Shown piece after piece: positions 1 to 10,347 of a stretch of DNA of 23,324 bases. Position numbers and translations under genes: made by a program. The notes beneath the pieces were generated by a model. That model worked only from the letters and a program-made list of their open reading frames with translations, searched no databases and was not told the DNA's origin. Source of the stretch: Apostichopus californicus (taxonomy: Eukaryota; Echinodermata; Holothuroidea; Aspidochirotida; Stichopodidae); NCBI GenBank assembly GCA_020650975.1, contig JAIPMN010038012.1, forward strand, positions 515-23,838. Reading direction: 5' to 3'. Numbering within the stretch: position 1 is the stretch's first letter; the number at the start of each line of letters is the position of its first letter.

Positions 1-195
1 GGGAGCCGAGGGGGCGGAAGGGGCGGGGGAGCCAAAGGGGCGGAAGGGGCGGGGGAGCAGAGAGGGCGGAGGAGCCGAGAGGGCGGGGGAGCCGAGGGGG
101 CGGAAGGGGCGGGGGAGCCGAGAGGGCGGGGGAGCCGAGGGGGCGGAAGGGGCGGGGGAGCAGAGAGGGCGGAGGAGCCGAGAGGGCGGGGAGCC
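1..195. repeat. G-rich minisatellite at window start
   Basis: Short purine-rich units built from GGGGCGGGGGAGCCGAG-like words repeat from base 1 until GAGCCGGTTG near 197. A longer pattern is superimposed: the variant containing AGCAG occurs at 56 and again at 159, a higher-order period of about 103 bp. The plus strand has many runs of 3-5 G and could form G-quadruplexes. The array is open at the left edge, so its full length is unknown. Confidence 0.85.
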
Positions 196-1237
196 GGTTG
201 CATACTGAGCTGATAAATATTTAAGGACCATGGTCCGCCGCTGGGAAGGGTTATAGCTGTCCCTCTACACGCCCCTGTAACATCCACTATTATATGGTTA
301 AAGCTAACCAGGAAAGAAGACCTACACTATTTCGGAGTAAGTTTATAAAACAAAAAAGATACGCAGCAATATGTAATTCAGTACCGTATAGCTATAACAC
401 GGCGGTAAAATTTAAAGACATGAAATGATGCATTGTGAGTCATATATAACTAAACTATATATTATGATGTCTATAGAAGTTTTAAAGCAAGGTTGCGTTA
501 TAACTACTGTTAAGGTTGTTGCTTCTATCCATATCTCTTGATATGAAAAATGAAAATTTGTGGGCAAAACAATTTGTAAGGAGGGCAAAATCATTTATTG
601 TGTTGCAATTGCCAGTCACTTCAGGGGCGGATGTGTGTGTGTGTTTGTGTGGTTTGTTTTGTTTGTGGGATGAAAGGGGTGTGGGTATACACCCCTCCCC
701 AAGGATCCGTTCCTATATGCAAAGGCCTCCGAATCCCCGCCCCCTGATATACAGAAACAAAAGAAAATATACAGCAACAAACAAACAAGAAAAATAAAAT
801 TCACACAGAAAGTTATTGCAAGAGCATATGATAATTACATAGTCGACTCAGTGTCAAAGACATGATTAAAAGTTGTCCTGTTTGAAAGTCAAGTTTGCTC
901 AGTAAAAGTTTGTTGAATTAACTGTTATCAGTTGAATATATTAATCAGTGCAGAAGGTTTTAAAAACACACTATAAGAACTAGCCCATCGTGAAATTTCT
1001 GATGTAGAGTATTGGGTCGAGGAAGGCACTCTGTATAGCAAGAAGTTATCATAGGCATCTGGTCAAACAATTACAACCTGCAAGCTCTTCCGCACATATG
1101 CACACTATATACATACCTAGACCACATGCACTGATTTTAACACTTGGCGACAATACGATCTGCCGGTTACACCTGTCAGCCATTGTCTGTTCGCCTTTAT
1201 CACCAAGTGGGATCGGATTAACTTTTTAATCTGTCAC
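196..1237. other. non-coding, no recognisable gene
   Basis: A+T-rich sequence with a TG-rich patch near 630-665. The short open frames on both strands (for example around 516-797) have low-complexity composition, no recognisable motif and no flanking splice sites in agreement. Near the right end, within about 115 bp of the TATA box, there are E-box words (CACATG at 1123-1128, CACCTG at 1170-1175), each too short to mean much alone. Confidence 0.5.
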
Positions 1238-1245
1238 TATAAAAG
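1238..1245 (+). promoter_or_regulatory. TATA box of a candidate promoter
   Basis: TATAAAAG followed by GCGG is a very good metazoan TATA box. It would place transcription start near 1265-1275. The sequence downstream lacks a long open frame but ends in a consensus splice donor (1447), as expected for a non-coding first exon. The next plus-strand gene is the modular tyrosinase-like gene starting at 10242, so I infer this may be its promoter, about 8.8 kb away. It could equally be a chance match or serve an unseen transcript. Confidence 0.45.
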
Positions 1246-1267
1246 GCGGTTCTTTTGAAGAATGTTC

Positions 1268-1446
1268 TGGACTTAAATGTGATCAGAGAAACTTTGGAGT
1301 TTAATATCACTTTTGGAAGAAGTTTCGAATTATCAAAGTTTTCGTCGAAAAATGGAGCAGTGAACTGGCACAGATTACCGATTAGTTCTTGACTAGATAC
1401 CTCGAGAGGAAAGCATTTTTCCTGGGGAAAGAGGATCAGATTAAAA
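1268..1446 (+). other. candidate 5' UTR exon (non-coding exon 1)
   Basis: The segment runs from the inferred start site 25-30 bp after the TATA box to AAAA|GTGAGT, a strong splice donor with GT at 1447-1448. The left edge is approximate. The only ATGs are followed almost at once by stops: ATG at 1277 then TGA, and ATG 1352 with stop at 1361; ATG 1262 (stop at 1274) lies at or just before the start site. If the exon is real it is a leader with minimal upstream reading frames. A matching acceptor exists at 10208 or 10220, just before the signal-peptide exon. The connection is inference; no transcript data are available here. Confidence 0.35.
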
Positions 1447-2774
1447 GTGAGTTGGTTGGGTGCCGACCTATTGTAAGGATTGCTACTTGCAAGGTGTAGC
1501 TTAAGTTTTTCAATGTTTTATTCTTATAATTGTTTTCTTAAATATGATACTTGATAGCCTAATTAGGCTACAATGGTCCTACTGTAGCCTGTAGGTGCTA
1601 GATCTAACATTAACTTAAGTTATAGGCCTTGATTGAAATAATGTACGCCTAACGTAGTCCAAGGAGTAACTAAAGGGCTATTGTGAAATACCAATCCAAA
1701 CTTGTGATCCTACGAAAGTGCTGCCACTTGAAATCATGACATTGAAGACAGACTAGTCTAAATATATATACCATGATTGCCAACTCATTTGTATAGCTCA
1801 TCTTAAGTAGTACAGCAAATAAAGAAATCAAGGCAAAGCCCAGGCCCAACTTGATCCAAGACCTCTAGAGGCAACCTACGAAAAGTTAGATTTCCATCTG
1901 TAGCATATGCTAGGTTTGTGTACCTTAACCTTAAGCCAATACATGGGTGTGGAACTTACCTGCTTAAGACAGGGCTAGGCCCAAACACATTGTTAAATCG
2001 CCTACATATTAGTTTAGGCCTAGAATATTTAAGATTGCTGAAATGGTCAAATTGTTGGGTTGGGATGTGGTCATCCACATATTATTTACACAAGTCTGCA
2101 ATTGTGGTCAGGGTTTGTGTGGTCAGTGACCTACAACTTGTACAACTAGTACTAATTTACTTTAGCTCAAATAGCTGCTCCATGGTGTGACACATATGCC
2201 TCTGTATAGAGACATAAGTCCAATAGTCTAGCCCCTTATTCCGAGAGTATGGTTAGCCCAAATTTGCCCTGTGTTTTTTATCTACAGTAGTGGTCATTCT
2301 TGTAAATATTACAGAAAGATGGTAGAAGCCCGACTTGGTTTTAAGTTTTCCAATCCTGTTCATATCATCAGTAAATAAACCAAGTAGTTCTAGGGCTGTA
2401 AATAAATCCTCTTTAAAAACCCTTTCACTGACCAATCTATTGTTCAAGGTGGGATTGTTGTTTATTATCTTGTGGTTTCATTCAGCTTACAGTTAATTCA
2501 TGGACGCTTGTGGATTATATAAACCGTTCCTTGAAAAGGATTTACAGCGCATCAATTGGACATGTTTATTTCACTGCTCAAGAGTCTCCAAGCTTCATTG
2601 ATTTTGTTTTAAGGATTTTGTAAATCTGGATAAATTGTCCAACAAATAGTAAGCCCGGCCTGAGCATGCAGTTACTTACAAAACAACCCAATTGATGGTG
2701 TTACCAATCCAGATACCAAAAACACATACATGTGTAACAGGAGCACAAACTATTGCATGGAAAGGTGTTCAGTA
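1447..2774. other. non-coding (putative 5' UTR intron, first part)
   Basis: A+T-rich sequence with several AGGCCTA/TAGGCCT words (for example near 1551-1630 and 2018). I see no coding exon, RNA gene or complete repeat. The open frame around 1918-2190 has no family resemblance or coding-like composition. Confidence 0.5.
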
Positions 2775-2782
2775 AAGTTGTA

Positions 2783-3172
2783 CATAGGTGTAGGAGGCGG
2801 GGGGGGGGGTCTGGTGGGGGCTACAGCCCCAACCCAACTTTGTGTGAAAATTCGGGCAATATGCTGAGAATTTTTCGGGCACCTACTGAAAGAAAAATAA
2901 TTTGCAATGTGTTTTTCAATGGTTAAACTTATATTATTATGATCATTATTATTGTAACGACTTCCCCAATAATTCTAACCAATATGGAAGGGTAATAACA
3001 CGGAAAATGATTGCATGTTATTTGGCATGTGATGTAATAACCGATGAATGCCTATATGATATGCACATTAACATGTTGAACGAGCGAGGAGCGTGCGAAC
3101 AACATGTGGTTGTATTTTTCGAGCAAGGCGTTACAGCCCCCCCCCAAATCAAATTTGGCTCCTACGCCTATG
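2783..3172. mobile_element. 390-bp non-autonomous DNA transposon (MITE-like) with TIRs
   Basis: The left end CATAGGTGTAGGAG and the right end CTCCTACGCCTATG are inverted copies (13 of 14 match). Immediately inside both ends lie a G-run/C-run and an inverted GGGGGCT-type block with CTACAGCCCC on the left and TTACAGCCCC on the right. The flanks carry an 8-bp direct repeat with one mismatch, AAGTTGTA at 2775-2782 and GAGTTGTA at 3173-3180, which looks like a target-site duplication. There is no transposase frame, so it would need a helper. An 8-bp duplication suits the hAT superfamily, but the termini do not let me name a family. Confidence 0.75.
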
Positions 3173-3180
3173 GAGTTGTA

Positions 3181-3635
3181 TATGTGCCATAAATTTTTGC
3201 ATCATTTTAAAATTGTTAAAGACCTCCAAAGTACAGTATTGTACAGAACTGTAATCAAATTTCACAGGGGTTCTGATTCTCCTAAGCTATGCTCAACTTT
3301 GGAGAAGTGTAAATATAAACAGAAAATAAGGTTTGAGGCAATATATATAGTGCTTGTTGAAATTTGACCCTTGGCGATCTATGGTCCTTTCCATAAGACT
3401 CATGGCCCTACCTGAATAAGTGGGAGGTTTGAGGAGAATTAAAAATTTGGCCATGACCCCCCACCATTGAAATCAAGTCCACATAAATTTCTGTAAATTA
3501 AATGTTACATAAAATAAATTATGTTGAAGCTAAAAAACTTTGCTTTCCTGTTTTAATCTTCTTGTTGACTAAATCCTTGAAAACTAAATACATTTGTAAT
3601 GGTTGCGTCATTGGTGGTGTAATAAATATGTCACG
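3181..3635. other. non-coding, nothing recognised
   Basis: A+T-rich sequence between two repeats. No splice-bounded coding segment and no clear repeat structure seen. Confidence 0.45.
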
Positions 3636-3820
3636 AAAACGTTTTCAGGCTAATATTTCAAAACATTTTTTCGTTAAAACATTAATATAATATTAATATA
3701 ACATTAATATCTCATTTTAACGTTATGCCGACGTTTTTATAACACCACATTTAACGTTATCAAAACATATTTTAGGGGCTCTTTTAAAAATGTTATGATA
3801 ACGTTTTGTGTTTGCTGGGA
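3636..3820. repeat. AACGTT-rich interspersed repeat ending TTTGCTGGGA
   Basis: The segment is dense in AACGTT-like words (AAAACGTTTT, TTTAACGTTATG, TTTAACGTTATC, GATAACGTTTTG) and ends TGTGTTTGCTGGGA at 3807-3820. Such words with a TTTGCTGGGA terminus are typical of short DNA-transposon-like repeats in marine invertebrate genomes, from general recollection. I could not find the opposite terminus, so the left boundary is arbitrary and the copy may be truncated. Confidence 0.4.
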
Positions 3821-4497
3821 TAGCTGTCAAGATCTTAGCTGCAGTCATTAGAATTTATCGAAATGCAACTTTTCCGTTCTAGAATACTTTAGAGTTGATT
3901 CTTATAAAGAGGGACATAAACATCTCGGAATATCATTCACTCTGCTGTTAATAGCCTGACATCCACAAAATACCTTACAAAGTTGAAAACTGGATGGAAT
4001 TCCATTACAAATTGCTCTTGATTTTATTTAGTCACAACACTTGCAGAGAAGAGTAAAAGTCGAAAAAGGAAAAAAGAGAAATTTAGAAGAAAAGACATTT
4101 AACAAAATAAAAATTAAGGAGGTGAGACTGTCATAGTTAAATATTAAAAAACAAAGTTTTGTGGGAAAATATTAAATTTTGGGTGAAAGAATTTAACAAG
4201 GCTCTAATTTTCCAATTTTGGATAAAAAGAGTGAATGGCTCTGTGTGTTTTATTTGAGTTTTTTTTAAAAGTATAGTATTATGAAAACTAGTTATTTATT
4301 CAATTGTAGTTTATTGAATATGAAATAGTATAGAGTGGAATACAGGTAGCTTAGAATGAAGGGGATGGCTTCTTCAATTATATATAAATATTCTTTGCAA
4401 TTCTTAGAAAAGCATTCCATGCCGCTCAATTGACTTTTATTTTTTACATTTGGTTACCGTTGTCAATCTGGGAATTTTATATCTCAAATCTTTGAGA
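3821..4497. other. non-coding, nothing recognised
   Basis: A+T-rich sequence with purine-rich patches (around 4050-4130). No gene or defined repeat is supported. Confidence 0.45.
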
Positions 4498-4802
4498 AAT
4501 AATAATAATAATAATAAACGCATTTATAGAGCGCCCCATTCAGATAAGAAATCTGTTCTATGGCGCTGTACATGTAAAAAACAACTAAACACTAAATGAA
4601 AAAAATGAAACAAAAAAGGAACAAGTATACAAAACATGCCAACAACAAAAGGTGATTAATTAAATATACTAGCATTGGCAAAAAGGTGTGTTTTCAAGAG
4701 AGATTTGAAGTGTTGTACAGTCTCTGCCGTACGGATGTTGAACGGAATGTCATTCCAAAGTTTAGGAGCGGCGACAGAGAAGGCTCTACCCGCGAAAGTT
4801 CT
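4498..4802 (-). mobile_element. 5'-truncated non-LTR retrotransposon (CR1/L2-like), copy 1
   Basis: On the minus strand, bases 4802 down to 4659 encode the C-terminal end of a LINE reverse-transcriptase protein, with the recognisable words GRAFSVAAPKLWND and FKSLLKTHLF, then a stop at 4656-4658. It is followed by a short 3' UTR (ending in the word GGCGCTC... on the minus strand) and a TTA/ATT microsatellite tail at about 4500-4517. Upstream of codon RTFAG the similarity stops, as expected for 5' truncation. It is a dead fragment. Copy 2 in intron 7 has the same protein words and the same kind of tail. Confidence 0.8.
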
Positions 4803-5640
4803 TACTATGTTCTTATACATCTTAAACATGTAAAAATGATACCATGAATATATGTAAGTCCTATGAGCATTAAAATGGATGCAGAAAATGTTTTGCCCTT
4901 GTACGAAGAGGAAGACATGGACTTGGAGCAATATATAAAGACATAATATACAAAAGATGAGAAATGGTACATAGTAATTAGCTTAGTTAGCCAGAACCTT
5001 TGTACAATGTACACGGTACTAGGTTACTGCCCCATACAATGTCACCCAAACTTTTCAAATTTGATTGTTTTCTTAGGATCCCAGTTTAGTTTCAGGATCA
5101 AGATTCCCCAAATATGGAGCCTGGATATATCGGGCTAGCGGCTTGCATTGTCACTTACAGTGTAGAGTTTAAGTAAAAGAAGTATAAGCCTAGCCTTCCA
5201 GAGCTGTACGTTTACCCATCTGTATAACGGACGCTTTTGTGAAAACATTCCCTCCCCCTAAACAAGAAGGGCTTAGTTCCTGTTTGAGGACACAATGGAA
5301 GTCGTCTGTCTCGCACTTGCTAACTTCCTGTGGCAGGATCTCGGCCAGTTGTTTTGACCTTGTTGAGAGTATGGTGGCGGTCGCATTAAAAGTATTAACT
5401 TATCACGTAACAGTTAGAATGATTCATACCGGCGGGGGTATAGATCAATCTGAGACTAGGAAACCAAATTGTCAAACGATTGATTGTCAGCTCGTTAAGT
5501 GTCAAGTAGTGGATCCCTTTGATTAATGGAAGGCTCCCTCGGTGCGCAAGGGTATGGTATCATCTCGTATCCCCCAACGTATATTGCTATCTTTAATATA
5601 TTTATTTGTTTTATCGCCAATTGTGTACAATGGGAAAAGA
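4803..5640. other. non-coding, nothing recognised
   Basis: Contains a 95-codon plus-strand open frame (5239-5526) which I do not accept as a gene: no domain, no splice context, no upstream signal. Otherwise ordinary non-coding sequence. Confidence 0.45.
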
Positions 5641-5684
5641 AGTCTCCTATAAAGTCTTAAAAAGACTAAACAAGGTAGGAGACT
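5641..5684. repeat. nested inverted repeat
   Basis: AGTCTCCTA (5641-5649) pairs perfectly with TAGGAGACT (5676-5684), and inside it AGTCTT (5653-5658) pairs with AAGACT (5662-5667). Together they make a small two-tier hairpin. No function is evident. Confidence 0.5.
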
Positions 5685-5997
5685 CCCTGGGAGAAAAGAA
5701 AAGAAAAATGTAAAAATATATATAATACAGTATATATACGTAGCGATTAAATATATAATATCCTAATGATGCTGAGATGGATACGTGAATAGATTATAAT
5801 ACTAGTACAAGCTAATAAATTCCTGGGATGTTCAAACGAACAGGCATGTTCCCGTTAAGCTATACACGGTTCACCCCATTCCTGTTTAGCTACACTGTTC
5901 ACCCCATCGCCCCATATATGCCCTTATCATGCATTCGGGGCAATATTACAAGTTGAAACAATCATTAAATGGTTTCAATATGATAATAAATCATAAT

Positions 5998-6060
5998 ATA
6001 CATGTGCTATTTATAAAGCGCTTTCCAATAAAATCTCAAAGCGCTGTACAGAAATAAATA
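5998..6060 (-). mobile_element. LINE/SINE 3'-end remnant
   Basis: The sequence GCTATTTATAAAGCGCTTTC followed by CAAAGCGCTGTACAG resembles the 3' UTR of the two LINE fragments in this window (TTTATAGAGCGCC...GGCGCTGTACATG at 4522-4573). Only the tail region is visible; no coding part remains. The family assignment is by resemblance only. Confidence 0.45.
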
Positions 6061-7962
6061 CCTAAAAGATATCAAACAATACAATAAATTGCAGCAGGTA
6101 ACTAAAAATAGCAATACAAAGAATAAATAGGAATAATAAAAACATAAGAGCAAATATTTATATTACATTACAAGTATAAAGTGTTCATATTAAACATTTA
6201 AAAATATGACAATGTTTGTACGACATGCTATATGATGAGTCAAGATATATTGAAATAACCGAGATTTCAAACTTTTTTGTGGTACGATGAACCAATAGGA
6301 ATCATTCTGGGCTATATATAGCCCTATGATTTGCATTGAGGGCGCCTGTGTCGAATTGACAAAGTGTACTAGTCCTAGATGTAAGCCTGTATACCAGGAC
6401 TGTCGGTTGCAGGAGTGGTAAAACAGCAAACATTTCTGAAGATGCATTTATTGCATAACTTAGATTTTTTTTCATCGTAGAGTGCTCTATCATGTCATAT
6501 CCTACATAGTGTGTCGATCAACACTTTAGAAATAACAATGTCAATTTCTGCTCAGTATGGTAGAAGTTTCATTTGGATGAATATAGTGTTCTGTGAACTC
6601 ACTCTATGCTTGGCCTCGATCCAATACTCAGAAATGTATACAGACTTTGAGTACGTCTGTGTTTAAAAAAATCCCTCAAATAACAAATATCTGAACATAT
6701 TATGAAGAAAAACTAATTAGGGAATTATGGAACGTTTGAACTCTCCAAAAGTTTGCTACCTTGAAACTTCACCAGGAAACTTCCATCTAAATCGCTGTTT
6801 AACTTTCAGAAATTTTAACTTTCCTCGATACAGTGTAGCTTGCTAATGATAGCGTCCCCGCAGCCCCGAAACCAAGTGCAGCGATGACGTCACAGTCGCT
6901 CATCGTTATCCACTGTTCAAATATATAGATTAAGTTTGCGCGAGGTTCAAAATATCACTTCTCCTGACTCATTTATGGATGTCCCCGAACTGCTGTAGGA
7001 CTGTGGCGATGAAAAAATTATGGATTTTTTATTCATATGTATACCCAATACACTGCCACTAAAAAGTTCCTTTTTGAAGTTTATTAATCTTTTGCTATAG
7101 CGCTCAGGTATTTTCCTGTACGATCGAATAAATTTTTTTCTTTCTTTTTTCGAAGCCATTACAGTGACTGGTTTTCTTAGCGGTTAGGACAATAATTCCC
7201 ACAATAGGAAGGATTCGCCACAAAATAGGAAATTGTTCGGGGGTTGAATGATCTGCAGATGTTTGGCCATCAAAGACTGCTGTAGTAGGTGTGGGAAAAT
7301 GACTGATCATACAATTGTTTTTTTTTGTTGAAATTATTTTATGTATTCATTAGTTGTAGAATATTGTTTTGGAAATTTCAAGGAAGAAGGGATATACAGT
7401 ATACTGTACAGGATATGGTCTTATTAAGGATACCAGTATTTATGTATTTATGACTAACGTTGTTCAAAATATTAAGCTTTTTGCAGGCGTAAGATAAGTT
7501 TTGCACCGAAACCATGGTTAAATTAGATACTGCAGGGCATAATTAATCCGGTATCACATAGTGAAAATGCTAGATGCAAAATTGGCAAATTGCATACATA
7601 TATATTTGTGTTAATTGCAAAAGTTTAGCAGGTTTTTTTTTCAACAGGAACCATAGCTTTTTCATGTAAAATTGGATGTGAATTAGCAAAATTGTCAAAT
7701 TCCCTAAAAAATACAAATATGATGGTACTGTAGAGGAACCAGAGTAAGCATAAGCTTTTCTAGTCGGGTCCATCCCCCCCCCCCACCCCCCAAAAAATAA
7801 TATGATTTTGGAAGAAGTTAAACCTAAGATAAACCTAAATTCATGGCAATTCTGACTACAGTACAGTATACATGTGAGTCAACTTTCAGAGATGTCCAGA
7901 CTCATATGGTATGCATATTTTGGACACTAAATAATTCCCTGTTAAATATACAGTATTTACAG
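6061..7962. other. non-coding, nothing recognised
   Basis: A+T-rich sequence with several 60-85 codon open frames on the minus strand, none with a recognisable motif. One perfect cAMP-response-element palindrome TGACGTCA lies at 6885-6892, flanked by AGCGA and TCGCT. A single 8-mer is weak evidence of regulation. A C-run occurs near 7774-7791. Confidence 0.4.
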
Positions 7963-8006
7963 TACATACATACATACATACACCGAGTGTATGTATGTAT
8001 GTATGT
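7963..8006. repeat. inverted tetranucleotide repeat (perfect hairpin)
   Basis: (ACAT)n at 7964-7982 is followed by the 5-base spacer CCGAG and then (ATGT)n at 7988-8006, giving 19-bp perfectly complementary arms. It can form a cruciform or an RNA hairpin. The simplest reading is a microsatellite with an internal inversion. Confidence 0.85.
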
Positions 8007-9050
8007 GTATTACACCCATACGCACATGTATACACATCAACACAAAATTTATAAGCCATATAAGGAGAACATTGTACTATTCCAAACAAGGTTACTGTAC
8101 AGCAGGTGTTAGATAGGTTATGTAGCTAGTAACCATGGTAACAGTTGTCATACAGTATGTATGCAGGATCATGAAAAGAGACAAATTCTAACCGCAAAAT
8201 CCAGATTACAGAAAGAAAGAAATAGAAGATAAATGCACTTATAAGGCTCAGTGATATTTCCATTTCCACATTTTCTGGTTTTAAATTAATCCTCAAGAAA
8301 GCCTCCACCCCTTCCCGCGCCCACCTATCCCCCCCTGCACCCCTTTGCGACTTCACTGTACTTCACCAAGAACGACAATGGATGTTTGAACTGTATGTCA
8401 TCAATAGAATTATTGGTGGAATGTTGGAACATAGTCACATGCCTCCCCAGGCCCCCCTCCCCCATACCCTGCCCCCTTCTGGTTTTTGGAATCTACACTA
8501 AAGTTTCATTAATAATGTTCAGGTTCTACAGAATGCAGATCAACTAACCAACCAATCAAACCTGGAACGATGTTTTTTTTCAGTTCAAACTGACAATGCT
8601 CACTGGTTCCATAATTCCTGTCATCTCTACTCCCAGTTTTATAACTACCTGTACACTACAGTTTAACTGCATCATGCATCCACTTTAATTCACAGATTAA
8701 ATTCCCTGGTTTACTATTTCTACCATTAGACTATATTTGGAATCCCTCCCCCTGTTTAGTAATAATATATGTTTATTTAAATACAAATTTTTATAATTCC
8801 CATCACTGCAAGGGGAGTCATATTTAACCATGGGTGGTTGTTGGATATTGTTCAGTTATAATATATACTATATATATACCCTTCTGTGGTAGCACTTAAC
8901 ACTCATCCATGCTGTGACTGATTGAGCTACCTGTGGAGAAACTACTGACCTTTTAATATGAGGTCAATCTAATTTTATAGGATAAATGGTTCTCTCTCTG
9001 CCTCAACTTGTCAAGTGCTAATAATATCTGTCAGATGTGTACAGATATAT
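8007..9050. other. non-coding, C-rich patches
   Basis: Two C-rich stretches occur at about 8305-8345 and 8442-8475. No gene or defined element is seen. Confidence 0.45.
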
Positions 9051-9580
9051 CTTGGAGGGTAAAAGTGTGCCAAGATATATCACACTTACTGTCCCAATAT
9101 ATAGATTGCTCTTGGAGGGTAAGAGTGTTGTGAGGACGTTATTTCAATGTTCCAAGATGTATCACCCTTACTGTCCCAATATACTTGATAAGTACTGTAG
9201 CTCTTGGAGGGCAAGAGTATTGTGAGGACGTAATTTCAGTATGCCAATATAGATTCACCCTTACTGTCCCAATATGTATACAGATAGCTCTTGGAGGGTA
9301 ATATTGTGAGGATGTTATTTCAGCATGCCAATATATCTAACCTTTACTGTCCCAATAAACAGATAGCTCTCAGAGGGTAAGAGTGTCGTGGGGACATAAT
9401 TGCAGTGTGCCAAGATATATAACACTTATAGTTCTCGGAGGGTAAGAGTGTTGTGAGGACGTAATTTCAGTTTGTCAAGATATATCACCTTATTGTCCCA
9501 ATATATAGATTGCTCTTGGAGGGTAAGCGTGTAAGGACGTTATTTCAGCCAAGATATATCACCCTTATTGTCCCAAATTT
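9051..9580. repeat. minisatellite, about 7 units of 60-92 bp
   Basis: Units begin with CTTGGAGGGTAAGAGTG-like sequence at 9051, 9111, 9203, 9289, 9369, 9434 and 9515, a spacing of 60, 92, 86, 80, 65 and 81 bp. A full unit continues TTGTGAGGACGTTATTTCAG, CCAAGATATATCACCCTTA, CTGTCCCAATATATAGAT. Units differ by internal deletions and point changes. Short frames through the array (9037-9225, 9510-9695) are repeat products, not genes. Confidence 0.9.
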
Positions 9581-10208
9581 TTCTGCTCCAGAATGTCGAA
9601 TATGTAGGCCTAAATGTAAAGAAAATAAATTTAATTCCTGTCAATCATGTGAGCTGTACATTTCATTCTGTGATACAACTGGTGTGTATTACTAAGGACA
9701 TATTCCAGCATGCAAGAGATCTGACTATCAAACCTAAATTGTAACTGTACCAGAAATGAATTTTTAAAAAAAAAATTGATTTAATTTGTTTTTAATTTTT
9801 GAAATGAAAACTGTCGCAGGTGATCAGTGAACAATTTATCCGGTGTCGCATTTCACAAAATGCTACGCAGAAATGGGCCAATTGCTACACAGATGCAGAT
9901 ATGTACATATATCATTTATTGGGTACAAAGATGTAGGCCTATTTTCAGTATTGTATGAGCTACAAATAAATTCACAATCATGCAAAAACTGCTAGGCCTT
10001 CACGAAAATGCTATTGCTAGGGTATGTTATTTTGATGCGGCGATACTTAATAGATGCACAATTCACATGTGTAGAACTCGTTCAACCATCTACTTCTTAC
10101 GTCCATTTTGTCATGGGAGTGGGGTTTATAATTTATCCTAAAATGTTGTGACACATCGAAAATTTGATCAAATTAATTTTATATAATTACTGAACTTTTT
10201 ACTTTCAG
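9581..10208. other. non-coding, ends at a splice acceptor
   Basis: A+T-rich sequence leading to TTTTTACTTTCAG ending at 10208, with a second acceptor TATTTTTTGCAG ending at 10220. Either could receive a 5' UTR exon upstream of the signal-peptide exon. Confidence 0.4.
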
Positions 10209-10241
10209 GTATTTTTTGCAGCTGATGCTCAGTAAGATGCA

Positions 10242-10347
10242 ATGATAGCGACCAGGGTTCAATCCAACATGGTGTTAAAGTGGATGGTGCTAACGGTGTT
10301 GATGGTGCATGGTGTGATCGGGGCACCATCCACTCAAGTTGATGAAG
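10242..10347 (+). CDS. coding exon 1: signal peptide
   Basis: From ATG 10242 the exon encodes 35 residues with a hydrophobic core VLKWMVLTVLMVHGVIGA and likely cleavage after residue 27 or 28. An in-frame TAA at 10233-10235 limits the start. A second in-frame ATG at 10269 (residue 10) has the better initiation context (AACATGG) and gives a shorter, more typical signal peptide, so it may be the real start. Upstream ATGs at 10225 and 10237 open a tiny frame that ends at TGA 10243-10245, overlapping ATG 10242. The exon ends in phase 1 at GAAG|GTAAAA. Residue numbers elsewhere count from 10242. Confidence 0.8.

Noticed and set aside
1123..1128. MITF-type E-box (CACATG) near the TATA box as evidence of pigment-cell regulation
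   Set aside because: Only the six-base core matches; such words occur by chance many times in 23 kb and the flanks do not fit the M-box.
5239..5526. 95-codon plus-strand open frame as a possible gene
   Set aside because: No recognisable domain, no splice or promoter context and ordinary random composition; such lengths are expected by chance in 23 kb.
6885..6892. CRE palindrome TGACGTCA as an internal promoter
   Set aside because: A single 8-mer without a convincing TATA/start-site or exon downstream; noted only as a site to check.
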